A stretch of DNA of 64,000 nt from the NCBI RefSeq assembly GCF_040111675.1, contig NZ_CP157794.1:3865501-3929500 (forward strand). Direction: 5' to 3'. The position numbers were made by a program, and so were the translations under genes. The stretch is from Salinarimonas sp. Lineage in GTDB: Bacteria; Pseudomonadota; Alphaproteobacteria; Rhizobiales; Beijerinckiaceae. This document shows, piece by piece, positions 32,546-41,170 of this stretch. The notes under the pieces are model-generated. The model was not told the DNA's origin, did no database searches, and saw only the letters and a list, made by a program, of their open reading frames with translations. Within the stretch, counting starts at the first letter, position 1; each line of letters opens with the position of its first letter.

Positions 32546-32809
32546 ATGACGTCCGACAAGCCCGCCCGCCTCACCTCGGCCCAGGTCCGCGCCGCCCGCG
32601 CGCTGCTGCGCTGGAGCCAGAAGACGCTGGCCGAGGCCTCGAACGTCTCGGTCCCCACCATCGCCCGGCTGGAGCTCCAGGACGGCCCGCTGAGCGGGAC
32701 GGAGCTGACCGCGGTGGCGCTGCGGCGGGCGCTGGAGGAGGCAGGGGTGGAGTTCATCCCGGCGAACGGGGGTGGGCCGGGGGTTCGGTTGCGCGGGGCG
32801 GAGAGCTGA
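32546..32809 (+). CDS. Small XRE-family helix-turn-helix regulator
   Basis: An 87-aa protein that is almost wholly an XRE-type HTH: RAARALLRWSQKTLAEASNVSVPTIARLELQDGPLSG, followed by ALRRALEEAGVEFIPANGGGPGVRLR. The last part is the conserved tail of small solitary XRE regulators in this order. The ATG at 32546 is in an AT-rich stretch without an obvious strong ribosome-binding site. No partner toxin is evident. Confidence 0.82.
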   Translation: MTSDKPARLTSAQVRAARALLRWSQKTLAEASNVSVPTIARLELQDGPLSGTELTAVALRRALEEAGVEFIPANGGGPGVRLRGAES

Positions 32810-32890
32810 ACGCGTACACCCAGCCTCCGCGATGGCGGGCGCCCCAGCGTCGTGCTCGGCGGCCTGCCACTGTGCTCGGCCCGGTGTAGC

Positions 32891-33226
32891 TCAAAACCAA
32901 GCGCGCCCCCATTGGGACGATGGCAACGGTTTGAGCTGCGGCAGCTCGCGCAAGCCTTTCAGCGGCAGAAGTCCCCGAAGCCCCTTCAGCGGCGGCAGCG
33001 AGGTCAAGGGCATTATAGGCCCGCCAGTGGCATCCCTGGTGAAGGCAATACGCTCGCCGTACTTGTTCAGAAGCCAACCACTCTCGAACCACCCGCGGTG
33101 CTTTCCGCTGAAGTCGAAAATCTTGCCTTCATGTAAGTAGCCGACGGGATCCCCGTCCCAAGTATGGAGATGTGTGCCGTCGGGCGAGTAGACCAATGCG
33201 CGCCCGTCACGATCGAAGAAGTCCAT
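32891..33226 (-). CDS. Beta-flower-type repeat protein
   Basis: A 111-aa protein whose first 70 residues show short repeats of the form x-D-xx-G-xxx (FFDRDGRALVYSPDG, HTWDGDPVGYLHEGKIFDFSGKHRGWFESG). They match my recollection of the 4-fold beta flower family. The Pro/Leu-rich tail (LTSLPPLKGLRGLLPLKGLRELPQLKPLP) has two PLKGLR repeats. The ATG at 33226 follows GGGAGG. Function unknown; the gene is in a patch of accessory, less G+C-rich DNA. Confidence 0.65.
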   Translation of the reverse strand: MDFFDRDGRALVYSPDGTHLHTWDGDPVGYLHEGKIFDFSGKHRGWFESGWLLNKYGERIAFTRDATGGPIMPLTSLPPLKGLRGLLPLKGLRELPQLKPLPSSQWGRAWF

Positions 33227-33317
33227 GAACGCCTCCCGTCTCAATTTTGCGCAAGCTATCTTGTAAAACGAAAGCCCAGCGCATCAGCCTCTCCAGATCC
33301 CTCTTCTGAAGGGTAGA

Positions 33318-34109
33318 TCATCCTTGAAAGTCTCCTGGTTTCGGCTCAATGCTTGACCAAAGCCTCTCAATCTGCCCGCACGCGGCCTTAATCCGCCTCT
33401 CGCGAGAGATCCGATCGCTTGGCAGCTCTATTCTTTCACCGGTCCGAAGATCCAAGACAAATAGCCATTTTGGTTCGATCTGGTCCGCGCGAAATCCCAT
33501 TTCGAGCAGTGCCATTCTGAGCAGGACCGTCATATAGCGAGCTACCTCCCGCCTAAACTCAAGCCTTGCTGTTCGCGTCGCCTCCAACTTGCACTCGTTG
33601 GGGTTGGGGCGCTTCTGTGGCCGGAATCCTGCGGCTCCAACGAGATCATTATTTCCCGGCTGAGAGGCACCCACGAGGATGTCAGGCTGGACCGAAACGG
33701 CGACCCGGGAAATTGAGAGCGGCGCTAGCCGTCCACATTCAAACATCGGTAACTTTGACAGTCCAAATTGATTTGCACTGTTCTGAAAGAGGGTGATGGC
33801 TTCGACACAGCGGGCGGCTTCGTCACGGAGAGACGGCTTCAGTTCCTGAGACTGGCTCCGGTTTGTCAGCGCACCGATTGCATTATCGAGATGGAAAGGG
33901 GCTCGGCGCGGGTCATTGCAATACGCCCGCATCGCTCGAAGCGCATCTCCATATGGGGCCACAGCCGGCGGCCTCATGAACCTCGCGTCGTGCAGAACTT
34001 CGTCTTGTCGGTCCGGCGGCGTAATGATGAACTCCGCCAACGCCGACGCCGAGATCTGCGGCTTTTGCCTCTCGCGGATGCGAGGGTGCAGCGGAATAGG
34101 TTTAGCCAT
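33318..34109 (-). CDS. Hypothetical protein with a possible PD-ExK-like signature
   Basis: A 263-aa protein that I do not recognise. It starts MAKPIPLHPRIRERQKPQIS and has no signal or membrane helix. Residues 142-143 (QPDILV) and 172-174 (NECKLEATR) are spaced like the PD and ExK parts of a restriction-type nuclease core. This is only a pattern resemblance. Base composition is clearly lower in G+C than that of neighbours, pointing to transfer. The start at 34109 overlaps, head to head, the start of a plus-strand ORF; an extension upstream would be low-complexity Ser-rich sequence and was rejected. Confidence 0.6.
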   Translation of the reverse strand: MAKPIPLHPRIRERQKPQISASALAEFIITPPDRQDEVLHDARFMRPPAVAPYGDALRAMRAYCNDPRRAPFHLDNAIGALTNRSQSQELKPSLRDEAARCVEAITLFQNSANQFGLSKLPMFECGRLAPLSISRVAVSVQPDILVGASQPGNNDLVGAAGFRPQKRPNPNECKLEATRTARLEFRREVARYMTVLLRMALLEMGFRADQIEPKWLFVLDLRTGERIELPSDRISRERRIKAACGQIERLWSSIEPKPGDFQG

Positions 34110-34356
34110 GGACACCGCCTTCTCTGCTCCTCTAGATGAACACAGAACGCTCTGGCTTACAGAGATAAGCCGGAAGACCTTCGATGAACAAGCTCTGGAC
34201 GAGCTTGAAAGCGATTGCGGACTCTTCGTTGTCCTGGAGGACGCGAGCTCAGGTTCGTTCGACGTGCTTGCAAAAGTCGCGTCCTGCTCTGCCGGGCGCG
34301 CTCTGATCCAGATGCTGATTCGTGGCATGCCCGCAACACCAATTGTGTTAGTTTAG
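34108..34356 (+). CDS. Small acidic hypothetical protein
   Basis: An 82-aa frame starting MDTAFSAPLDEHRTLWLTEI, with an acidic centre FDEQALDELESDCGLFVVLEDASSG, and ending MPATPIVLV. The composition looks like a real protein, unlike the antisense frame. Its ATG is within CCATGG and overlaps the start of the minus-strand gene by 2 bp, so both cannot have their promoters in free intergenic DNA. AATAGG precedes it as a weak ribosome-binding site. No family is recognised. Confidence 0.5.
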   Translation: MDTAFSAPLDEHRTLWLTEISRKTFDEQALDELESDCGLFVVLEDASSGSFDVLAKVASCSAGRALIQMLIRGMPATPIVLV

Positions 34357-34428
34357 CACGGTGCAATGCCGCGGATACCCAAAAGAACGAGTCTTCCCCA
34401 GACGACACACTAGGAAAGCCTGCCCCCC

Positions 34429-35826
34429 ATGCCCTCCCCGCACCTCCTCGAGATCCTCGCCCACATCGATTCCAACCTCGACGCCTCGCTCGAGCGCCTC
34501 TTCACCTGGCTCGCGATCCCCTCGATCTCCACCGATCCGGCCTATGCCGAGCATTGCGTCGCCGCGGCGCGGTTCATCCGGGAGGATCTGGCGAGCCTCG
34601 GTGTCGCGGCGCAGGTGCGGGACGTGCCGGGGGCGCATCCCGCCGTCGTCGGCCGCGTCGAGGGGCCGGCGGGCGCGCCGCACGCCCTGTTCTACGGGCA
34701 TTACGACGTCCAGCCGGTCGACCCGGTGGAACTGTGGGAGAGCCCGCCCTTCACGCCCGTGCGCAAGCGGCTTCCCGACGGGCGCGAGGTGATCGTCGCC
34801 CGCGGCGCCTGCGACGACAAGGGCCAGGTGATGACCTTCGTCGAGGCCTGCCGAGCCTGGAAGGCCGTCACCGGCTCGCTGCCGATCGGGCTCACCTTCC
34901 TGATCGAGGGCGAGGAGGAGAACGGCTCGAAGGGCCTGCCCGCCTTCGTCGAGGCGATCCGGGACGAGCTCGCCGCCGATCTCGCGCTCGTGTGCGACAC
35001 CACGCAATGGGACCCGCAGACCCCCGCCGTCACCGCCTCGCTGCGCGGCCTCGCCTACGACGAGGTGATCGTGCGCGCCGCCGACCGCGACCTGCACTCG
35101 GGCCTGTTCGGCGGGGCGGCCGCGAACCCGATCCACATCCTCGCGCGGATCGTCGGCGATCTGCACGACGCGACCGGGCGCGTGACGCTGGAGGGCTTCT
35201 ACGACGGCGTGTCCGAGCCGCCGCCGGAGGTGCGCGCCCGCTGGGAGGCGCTCGGTCTCACGCCGGAGACGCTGCTCGGGCCGATCGGTCTCTCGCAGCC
35301 CGTCGGCGAGCGCGACCGGATGATCATCGAGATGATCCAGTCGCGCCCCACCTGCGACGTCAACGGCATCGTCGGCGGCTATACCGGCGAGGGCACCAAG
35401 ACCGTGATCCCGGCCGAGGCCTCCGCCAAGATCTCCTTCCGGCTGGTCGGCGACCAGGATCCGGAGGCGGTCTCGGCGGCGCTCGAGCGCCATGTCGCGG
35501 CCCGGGTGCCGGCGGATTGCTCCTACGAGATCGTCCGCCACAAGGGCTCGCGCGCGATCAGCCTGTCCTACGACATGCCGGCGCTGGCCAAGGCCGAGGC
35601 GGCGCTCGCGGCGGAGTGGCCGAACGCGCCGGTGATCATCGGCTCGGGCGGCTCGATCCCCATCGTCGGCGACTTCAAGCGCACGCTCGGGCTCGATTCG
35701 CTGCTCGTGGGCTTCGGGCTCGACGACGACCGGGTGCATTCGCCCAACGAGAAGTACGACCTGACGAGCTTCCACAAGGGCATCCGCTCCTGGGCGCGGA
35801 TTCTCGCCGAGCTGGCGGAGGGGTGA
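34429..35826 (+). CDS. M20 family dipeptidase
   Basis: A 465-aa metallopeptidase of the M20/M25/M40 (PepV/carnosinase-like) group that would cleave dipeptides in the cytosol. Zinc ligands and catalytic residues are in FYGHYDVQPVDP, GACDDKGQ, LIEGEEENGS and LVCDTTQWD. The dimerisation-domain motif HSGLFGG and the final histidine in HSPNEKYDL are intact. The start follows GCCCCCC without a strong ribosome-binding site, but homology begins here. It marks the return to ordinary high-G+C DNA. Confidence 0.93.
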   Translation: MPSPHLLEILAHIDSNLDASLERLFTWLAIPSISTDPAYAEHCVAAARFIREDLASLGVAAQVRDVPGAHPAVVGRVEGPAGAPHALFYGHYDVQPVDPVELWESPPFTPVRKRLPDGREVIVARGACDDKGQVMTFVEACRAWKAVTGSLPIGLTFLIEGEEENGSKGLPAFVEAIRDELAADLALVCDTTQWDPQTPAVTASLRGLAYDEVIVRAADRDLHSGLFGGAAANPIHILARIVGDLHDATGRVTLEGFYDGVSEPPPEVRARWEALGLTPETLLGPIGLSQPVGERDRMIIEMIQSRPTCDVNGIVGGYTGEGTKTVIPAEASAKISFRLVGDQDPEAVSAALERHVAARVPADCSYEIVRHKGSRAISLSYDMPALAKAEAALAAEWPNAPVIIGSGGSIPIVGDFKRTLGLDSLLVGFGLDDDRVHSPNEKYDLTSFHKGIRSWARILAELAEG

Positions 35827-35904
35827 GGGCCTCGTCGAGGGTCGTCGCCGACGCATGAGCCCGCCCTGGCGGAACGCCCAAGCCTGCGCCGCCGTTCTCC
35901 CGGC

Positions 35905-37257
35905 ATGCGCCGCAAGACCCTCCTGCGCCCCGTCGGCTCGCGTCTCGCGACCGTCTGGGACGCCGTGCAGAACAGCCTGTGGTTCGTCCCCGGCGCGATG
36001 GCGCTCGCCGGGGCGGCGCTGGCGCTCGTGCTCCTGCGGGTCGACCTGCCCGACGACGGGTTCTGGTCGAGCCTCGAGGCGCCGGCCCGGGACGCGCCCT
36101 CCTTCCTGGCGACGCTGCTGTCGTCCATGATCACGATGGCGACGCTCGCCATCTCCATCACCATGGTGGTGCTGACGCTCGCCGCGAACCAGCTCGGCTT
36201 CCGGCTGATCCGCAACTTCATCGGCGACCGGCGCACGCAGATCGGGCTCGGCCTGTTCCTGGCCACCATCGTCTACCTGCTCCTCGTCCTGCGCGGCCTG
36301 CCGGTGGGCGAGGAGGCGCACGCGCATCAGCCGGCGGTCGCCATCACCGTCGGCTCCCTGCTGGTGCTGGCCTCCGTGGCGATGCTCCTGTTCTATGTCC
36401 ACCACCTCGCCCGCTCCATCGTGGCCGACACGCTGATCCATCGGGTCGGCGACCGGCTCGATGCGGTGGTCGACCAGTTCCTGCCGGATCTCGGCCCGCA
36501 CGAGCGCCAGCACCCGCGCTCCATCGAGGAGCATGCCCGCACCGGCCCGATCCGCGGCGACGAGGGCGGCTACATCCAGGCCATCGACTACGATCTCCTG
36601 GTGTGCGCCGCCCGGGAGGCGGATTGCGTCGTCGAGCTCGCCTACCGGCCGGGCCACCACGTCCTGCCCGGCGGGGTCCACGCCTGGGTGACGCCGCCGG
36701 ACGCGCGCTCGAAACGGCTCGCGAAGACCTTCGCCGAGGCGGTGGTGATCGGGCCGGAGCGCACGCCGGTGCAGGATCTCGAGTTCGCCATCCGCCAGCT
36801 GGTGGAGATCGCGCTGCGCGCCCTCTCGCCCAGCATGAACGACGCCTTCACCGCCATCGCCGCGATCAACCGGCTGGGCCTCTCCATCGCCACCATCATG
36901 CGCCGGCCCTCGGCCGAGCGCGGCTTCCCGGACGAGGACGGCGTGGTGCGGGTGATCTCCCCCATCTCCACCTTCGAGGGGCTGGTCGACATCGCCTTCC
37001 ACCAGATCCGCCGCTCGGCGGCGGATTCGCCGGCGGTGATCATGCACCTGCTGGAGACGCTGGGGCAGCTCGCCGAGCTCGCCGTGGACGAGGGCCACAA
37101 GGCGGTGATCGCCGAGCACATCGATCTCGTGACGGAGTCGGGGCGGCGCGCCATCCAGGAGCCGCGCGACCGCGCCGCCATGGAGGCCCGCCGCGACGAG
37201 GCCGTCGCGGCGCTGACGGAGAACGGCCCGATCGAGCACAAGGACGGGCTGCGGTGA
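35905..37257 (+). CDS. DUF2254 membrane protein
   Basis: A 450-aa inner-membrane protein with about four N-terminal helices (residues 28-50, 80-105, 122-140 and 155-175) and a large cytosolic C-terminal part. Family motifs are FLATLLSSMITMATLAISITMVVLTLAANQLGFRLIRNF and RALSPSMNDAFTAIAAINRL. DUF2254 proteins have no established function. The ATG at 35905 fits. It is followed after about 90 bp by the TerB-like gene. Confidence 0.9.
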   Translation: MRRKTLLRPVGSRLATVWDAVQNSLWFVPGAMALAGAALALVLLRVDLPDDGFWSSLEAPARDAPSFLATLLSSMITMATLAISITMVVLTLAANQLGFRLIRNFIGDRRTQIGLGLFLATIVYLLLVLRGLPVGEEAHAHQPAVAITVGSLLVLASVAMLLFYVHHLARSIVADTLIHRVGDRLDAVVDQFLPDLGPHERQHPRSIEEHARTGPIRGDEGGYIQAIDYDLLVCAAREADCVVELAYRPGHHVLPGGVHAWVTPPDARSKRLAKTFAEAVVIGPERTPVQDLEFAIRQLVEIALRALSPSMNDAFTAIAAINRLGLSIATIMRRPSAERGFPDEDGVVRVISPISTFEGLVDIAFHQIRRSAADSPAVIMHLLETLGQLAELAVDEGHKAVIAEHIDLVTESGRRAIQEPRDRAAMEARRDEAVAALTENGPIEHKDGLR

Positions 37258-37345
37258 GATCGTGACGCCGCGGGAAGCCTTGCGGCCCCGCTTCCCCGCG
37301 CCCACATCAGCACGGAACGTCCCTCCCGCGAAGGTCCCCTCCCCG

Positions 37346-38119
37346 ATGCTCGACGCCAAGAAGCTCCTCGACCAGGTCCTCGGCTCCGCCAAGGCGGGCG
37401 ACTTTTCCGGGCTGCAGGCGCAGGCGCAGCAGATGCTCGGCGGCGGCGCGCAGCAGAAGACCGGCGGCGGGAACGGCGACCTGATGAAGGGCGCGCTCGC
37501 CGGCGGCGTGCTGGGGCTGCTTCTCGGCAACAAGAAGGCCCGCAAGTTCGCCGGCCGCACGGCGGGCACGGCGCTCAAGCTCGGCGGCGTCGCGGCGGTG
37601 GCGGGCCTCGCCTACGCCGCCTGGAAGAACCGCCAGCAGGGCGGCGACGCCGCGCCCGCGGCGCCGAGCGTGCCCGGCCCGACGCACATGATGCCCGCGC
37701 CCGAGCAGGCGCTCCTGCCCCCGCCCGCCGACAGCGCCTTCGCGCCGCGGAACGCACCGGGCGGCGAGGAGGCGCTCGCCCACGCCATCCTGGTCGCCAT
37801 GATCCAGGGCGCCAAGGCCGACGGCCACATCGATGCCGACGAGCAGAAGGCGATCTTCGGCCATGTCGAGAGCCTCGATCTCGACGCCGAGGCCAAGGCC
37901 TTCGTCATGGACGAGCTCGCCGCGCCGCTCGACATCGACAAGGTGGTGCGCGCCGCCAGGACGCCGGAGATGGCGGCCGAGCTCTACGCCGCCTCGCTGC
38001 TCGCCATGGTCCCCGACCGGCCGGCGGAGCGCGCCTATCTCGACATGCTCGCCGCGCGGCTGAACCTCGATCCGGGCCTCGCCGCGGAGATCGAGCGCTC
38101 CGTCATGGCCGCGACCTGA
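37346..38119 (+). CDS. TerB-like / DUF533 (YebE family) protein
   Basis: A 257-aa protein with an N-terminal LDAKKLLDQVLGSA, a glycine-rich hydrophobic segment (GALAGGVLGLLLGNKKARKFAGRTAGTALKLGGVAAVAGLAYAAW, residues about 48-92) and a C-terminal TerB-type domain. The latter has ILVAMIQGAKADGHIDADEQKAIF. This is the DUF533/YebE architecture, often called tellurite resistance TerB family. The actual function is unknown. The ATG at 37346 is where homology starts. Confidence 0.9.
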   Translation: MLDAKKLLDQVLGSAKAGDFSGLQAQAQQMLGGGAQQKTGGGNGDLMKGALAGGVLGLLLGNKKARKFAGRTAGTALKLGGVAAVAGLAYAAWKNRQQGGDAAPAAPSVPGPTHMMPAPEQALLPPPADSAFAPRNAPGGEEALAHAILVAMIQGAKADGHIDADEQKAIFGHVESLDLDAEAKAFVMDELAAPLDIDKVVRAARTPEMAAELYAASLLAMVPDRPAERAYLDMLAARLNLDPGLAAEIERSVMAAT

Positions 38120-38126
38120 GGCGCCC

Positions 38127-38696
38127 GTGCACGCGAGCCTCCTCGCCCTCGACACCATCGCCGCGCTCGAGGCCTATGCCGACACCCATCCCGCCGAGGC
38201 GGGGCGCGCACGGGCGATGATCGCCTTCGCGGGATCGGTCGCCGATCCCTTCGCCCGCACGACCCGGCCGGGCCATTTCACCGGGAGCGCGATCGTGCTC
38301 GATGCGAGCGGGCGGCGCGCGCTGCTCGTGCGCCATCGCTTCCTCGGGCGCTGGCTCCAGCCCGGCGGGCACGTCGATCCCGGCGAGCGCCCGGCCGACA
38401 CGGCGCTGCGCGAGGCGCGCGAGGAGACCGGGCTCTCCTCGATCCGCCCCTGGCCGGGACGCGAGGGGGCGCTCGTCGACATCGACACCCACCCGATCCC
38501 GCCCAACCCGCGCAAGGGCGAGGGCCCGCACGTGCACCACGACCTGCGCTTCGCCTTCCTGGCCGATGCGCAGGAGACGGCTCGCGCCGCCGTGGACGAG
38601 GCCTCGGACGTGCGCTGGTTCCCGCTCGCCGAGGCCGCCGCGGAAGCGTGGCGCGCGGACATCCTGCCGAAGCTGCGCGCCCTGCCGCCGCCATGA
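38127..38696 (+). CDS. NUDIX hydrolase
   Basis: A 189-aa NUDIX protein. The box GGHVDPGERPADTALREARE, continuing ETG, fits GX5EX7REUXEEXGU exactly. Preceding motifs HFTGSAIVLD and LVRHRFLGRWLQPGGH are typical of the branch annotated as general NUDIX hydrolase. Substrate is unknown. The start is a GTG at 38127, 8 bp behind the TerB-like gene, so they are probably co-transcribed. Confidence 0.9.
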   Translation: MHASLLALDTIAALEAYADTHPAEAGRARAMIAFAGSVADPFARTTRPGHFTGSAIVLDASGRRALLVRHRFLGRWLQPGGHVDPGERPADTALREAREETGLSSIRPWPGREGALVDIDTHPIPPNPRKGEGPHVHHDLRFAFLADAQETARAAVDEASDVRWFPLAEAAAEAWRADILPKLRALPPP

Positions 38697-38703
38697 GCCG
38701 ACG

Positions 38704-38949
38704 TCAGCGACCGCCGGGCGCGTCCACCAGCCGCTCCACGAGGCGTCGCACGAGAGGCGCCAGGACGAACACGCCGGGGAACGCGACGGCCCAGGCCAGA
38801 AGCCAGGACGTGATCCACTTGGCGAAGAACCCGTGCGCGAGCCCGACCGCCGCGACGGTGGCGATGCCCGACACCATGAACGACATCAGGCCCGACAGGA
38901 TCAGCGCGAACAGCACGGGGGCGAAACGGGGCGGGAGCTTACGCGTCAC
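38704..38949 (-). CDS. DUF2798 small membrane protein
   Basis: An 81-aa protein with two membrane helices: FAPVLFALILSGLMSFMVSGIATVAA and the segment after KWITSWLLAWAVAFPGVFVLAPLVRRLVERLV. The pattern is DUF2798. The GTG at 38949 is the nearest start to the domain; in-frame ATGs at 38991 and 39009 would add poorly conserved residues. Convergent with the NUDIX gene. Function unknown. Confidence 0.82.
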   Translation of the reverse strand: MTRKLPPRFAPVLFALILSGLMSFMVSGIATVAAVGLAHGFFAKWITSWLLAWAVAFPGVFVLAPLVRRLVERLVDAPGGR

Positions 38950-39069
38950 GATGTCGTCCGTTCTCCTCGATGGCGGACCGAGCTTGCGCATGCCGGAAAT
39001 GAGCGGCATGAGAAGCGCAAGGGCGCCGGCCGGCCGAAGGCCGACGCGTTCCTAGCGCGCACGGCGCGC

Positions 39070-39637
39070 GTCGCCAAGCCGCGCCACCCGCGCCCGGCGC
39101 CGCGCCCGCCGCACGCATGATCCGCGTCCAGCGCATGAGGCCCCCGTGACGCCGACCCTCCTCTACCTGATCACGCCGCTCGTCGAGGATCCGTCCGCCT
39201 TCGCGCCGCGCCTGCGCGAGGCGGCGGAGACGGGCGCCGTCGCCGCGGTGCAGCTGCGCCTGCCCGCCCGCGACGAGCGCAGCCTGATCAACCACGTCAA
39301 GGCGCTGGCCCCCGTCGCCCAGGAGCACGGCGCGGCCGTCGTCCTCGCGCTCGGTCGCCAAGCCGCGCCACCCGCGCCCGGCGCCGCGCCCGCCGCACGC
39401 ATGATCCGCGTCCAGCGCATGAGGCCCCCGTGACGCCGACCCTCCTCTACCTGATCACGCCGCTCGTCGAGGATCCGTCCGCCTTCGCGCCGCGCCTGCG
39501 CGAGGCGGCGGAGACGGGCGCCGTCGCCGCGGTGCAGCTGCGCCTGCCCGCCCGCGACGAGCGCAGCCTGATCAACCACGTCAAGGCGCTGGCCCCCGTC
39601 GCCCAGGAGCACGGCGCGGCCGTCGTCCTCGCGCTCG
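39070..39637 (+). repeat. Exact 284-bp tandem duplication
   Basis: 39070-39353 and 39354-39637 read as the same 284 bases. The unit carries about 75 bp upstream of the thiE-like gene plus its first 69 codons. The left limit is set by C versus G at 39069/39353, and the right limit by G versus A at 39354/39638. Identity is complete as far as I compared, so the event is very recent or an assembly artefact. Confidence 0.92.
39146..39433 (+). pseudogene. Truncated first copy of the thiE-like gene
   Basis: A GTG-initiated frame identical to the next gene for its first 69 residues (MTPTLLYLITPLVEDPSAFA onward). It then reads out of the duplicated unit into the copied upstream region (GRQAAPPAPGAAPAARMIRV) and stops at TGA 39431-39433, overlapping the real start by 4 bp. 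Half the barrel is missing, so it cannot be a working enzyme. It does carry the duplicated translation start. Confidence 0.85.
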
Positions 39638-40113
39638 AGGGCGAAGGCGCGGGCGCGCTCGACATCGCCCGCATCGCAGCCCGCGGCGGCGCCGACGGCG
39701 TGCATGTCCCCGATCTCGCGACGGCCCGCAGCCTGCGCGAGCGGCTGGAGAGCGACCGCGTCGTCGGCGTCGGCGGCCTGCGCACGCGCCACGACGCCAT
39801 GACCGCCGGCGAGATCGGCGTCGACTACCTCGTCTTCGGCGAGCCGCGGCCGGACGGGTCGCTGCCGGCGCTCGAGCTCACGCAGGAGCGCGCCGGCTGG
39901 TGGGCTGAGATCTTCGAGACGCCCTGCGTCGCCGTCGCGCCGCGGCTGGAGGACGTCGAGATCCTGGCCGAGACCGGCGCCGAGTTCGTCGGCCTGGGCG
40001 CGGCCGTCTTCGACCACCCGGAGGGCCCCGCCGCAGCGATCGCGGCGGCGCGCGCCGTTCTCGACCGCGTCGACGCCGAGCGCGCCCGGCGCGCGGAGGA
40101 GGAGCGCCGGTGA
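39430..40113 (+). CDS. Thiamine phosphate synthase family protein (ThiE/TenI-like)
   Basis: A 227-aa TIM-barrel protein of the ThiE/TenI superfamily: VAAVQLRLPARDERSLINHVKAL, AAVVLALEGEGAGALDIARIAARGGADGVHVP, VVGVGGLRTRHDAM, DYLVFGEPRPDG, FVGLGAAVF. The GADGVHVP and late Gly-rich phosphate site are family features. The usual QLREK is QLRLPARDE here, so true thiamine phosphate synthase activity is not assured. GTG start at 39430. It overlaps the Sel1 gene by 4 bp (GTGA). Confidence 0.8.
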   Translation: MTPTLLYLITPLVEDPSAFAPRLREAAETGAVAAVQLRLPARDERSLINHVKALAPVAQEHGAAVVLALEGEGAGALDIARIAARGGADGVHVPDLATARSLRERLESDRVVGVGGLRTRHDAMTAGEIGVDYLVFGEPRPDGSLPALELTQERAGWWAEIFETPCVAVAPRLEDVEILAETGAEFVGLGAAVFDHPEGPAAAIAAARAVLDRVDAERARRAEEERR

Positions 40114-41168
40114 TCCGCCTCGCGCTCCGGCCCTCGCTGCCCGCGCTGGTCGCGACCCTCGGCCTCGCCCTGGCGAGCGCCGCCGCGGCGCAGGAGCCTG
40201 CGACGGCGACGGAGACCCCCGCGACCTCCGCGCCCGCGCTCGCCGCGCCGGCGGAGACGGCGCCCGTCGAGACCGAGCGGCTCGAGGCGGCGCCGTTCGG
40301 CGCGCCCCCGCCCCTCGGCGAAGCCGCCGATCCCGACGCCGATCTCGCCTACGGCGCGTTCCAGCGCGGCTATTATCTCACCGCCTTCCACCGCGCGACG
40401 CAGCGCCTCGAGCGCGATCCCGAGGACGCCGCCGCGATGACGTTGCTCGGCGAGCTCTACGCGCAGGGCTACGGCGTCGCGCAGGATCTCGCCCGGGCCA
40501 ACGACTGGTATCGGCTCGCGGCCCGCGAGGGCGACCCGAACGCGCTGTTCGCGCTCGCGATGAACGCCATCGAGGGCGTCGGCCGCGACCGCGACGTCAC
40601 GGAGGGCCGCCGGCTGCTGGACGAGGCCGCCGAGGCTGGCCATCCGCGCGCCGCCTACAATCTCGCGCTCCTCCTCCTGGCCTCGGAGGACGAGGCCGAC
40701 CTCGCCCGCGCCGCCGACCTGATGCGGCAGGCGGCGGAGGCGGACCTCCCCGCGGCCCAGCACGGCTACGGCGTGCTGCTGGCGGAGGGCCGCGGGGTGG
40801 AGGAAGACCGGATCGCGGCGACGGCCTGGTTCTCCCGCGCCGCCCGCAACGGCGACGTTTCCGGCATGGTCGAGTTCGCCATCGCGCTGTTCAACGGCGA
40901 GGGCATCGCCCCGAACCCGGAGGAAGCCGCCCGATGGTTCCGCGAAGCCGCGTTCCGCGGCAACGCCATCGCCCAGAACCGCCTCGCCCGCCTCCACGCC
41001 GAGGGACGCGGCGTCCCGCAGGACCCGATCGAGGCCGCGTCCTGGCACCTGATGGCCGCCTCGCAGGGACTGACGGACGCCTGGCTCGACGAGCGCCTCG
41101 ACGCGTTGACGCCCGAGGAGCGCGGCCAGGCGATGGCTCTGGCGGAGGGGCGGCTTCAGGGGATGTGA
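40110..41168 (+). CDS. Secreted Sel1-repeat protein
   Basis: A 352-aa protein with a cleavable signal (LVATLGLALASAAAAQ), an Ala/Pro/Thr-rich linker to about residue 75 and then about seven Sel1-like helical repeats. Examples are LLGELYAQGYGVAQDLARANDWYRLAAREGD, YGVLLAEGRGVEEDRIAATAWFSRAARNGD and RLARLHAEGRGVPQDPIEAASWHLMAA. Sel1 repeats bind partner proteins. The location is probably the periplasm. GTG start overlapping the thiE-like stop. Confidence 0.9.
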   Translation: MIRLALRPSLPALVATLGLALASAAAAQEPATATETPATSAPALAAPAETAPVETERLEAAPFGAPPPLGEAADPDADLAYGAFQRGYYLTAFHRATQRLERDPEDAAAMTLLGELYAQGYGVAQDLARANDWYRLAAREGDPNALFALAMNAIEGVGRDRDVTEGRRLLDEAAEAGHPRAAYNLALLLLASEDEADLARAADLMRQAAEADLPAAQHGYGVLLAEGRGVEEDRIAATAWFSRAARNGDVSGMVEFAIALFNGEGIAPNPEEAARWFREAAFRGNAIAQNRLARLHAEGRGVPQDPIEAASWHLMAASQGLTDAWLDERLDALTPEERGQAMALAEGRLQGM

Positions 41169-41170
41169 GG

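Noticed and set aside
34348..37578. A 1076-codon open frame on the minus strand
   Set aside because: Antisense to the M20 peptidase and DUF2254 genes; low-complexity Arg/His/Asp-rich sequence and no family.
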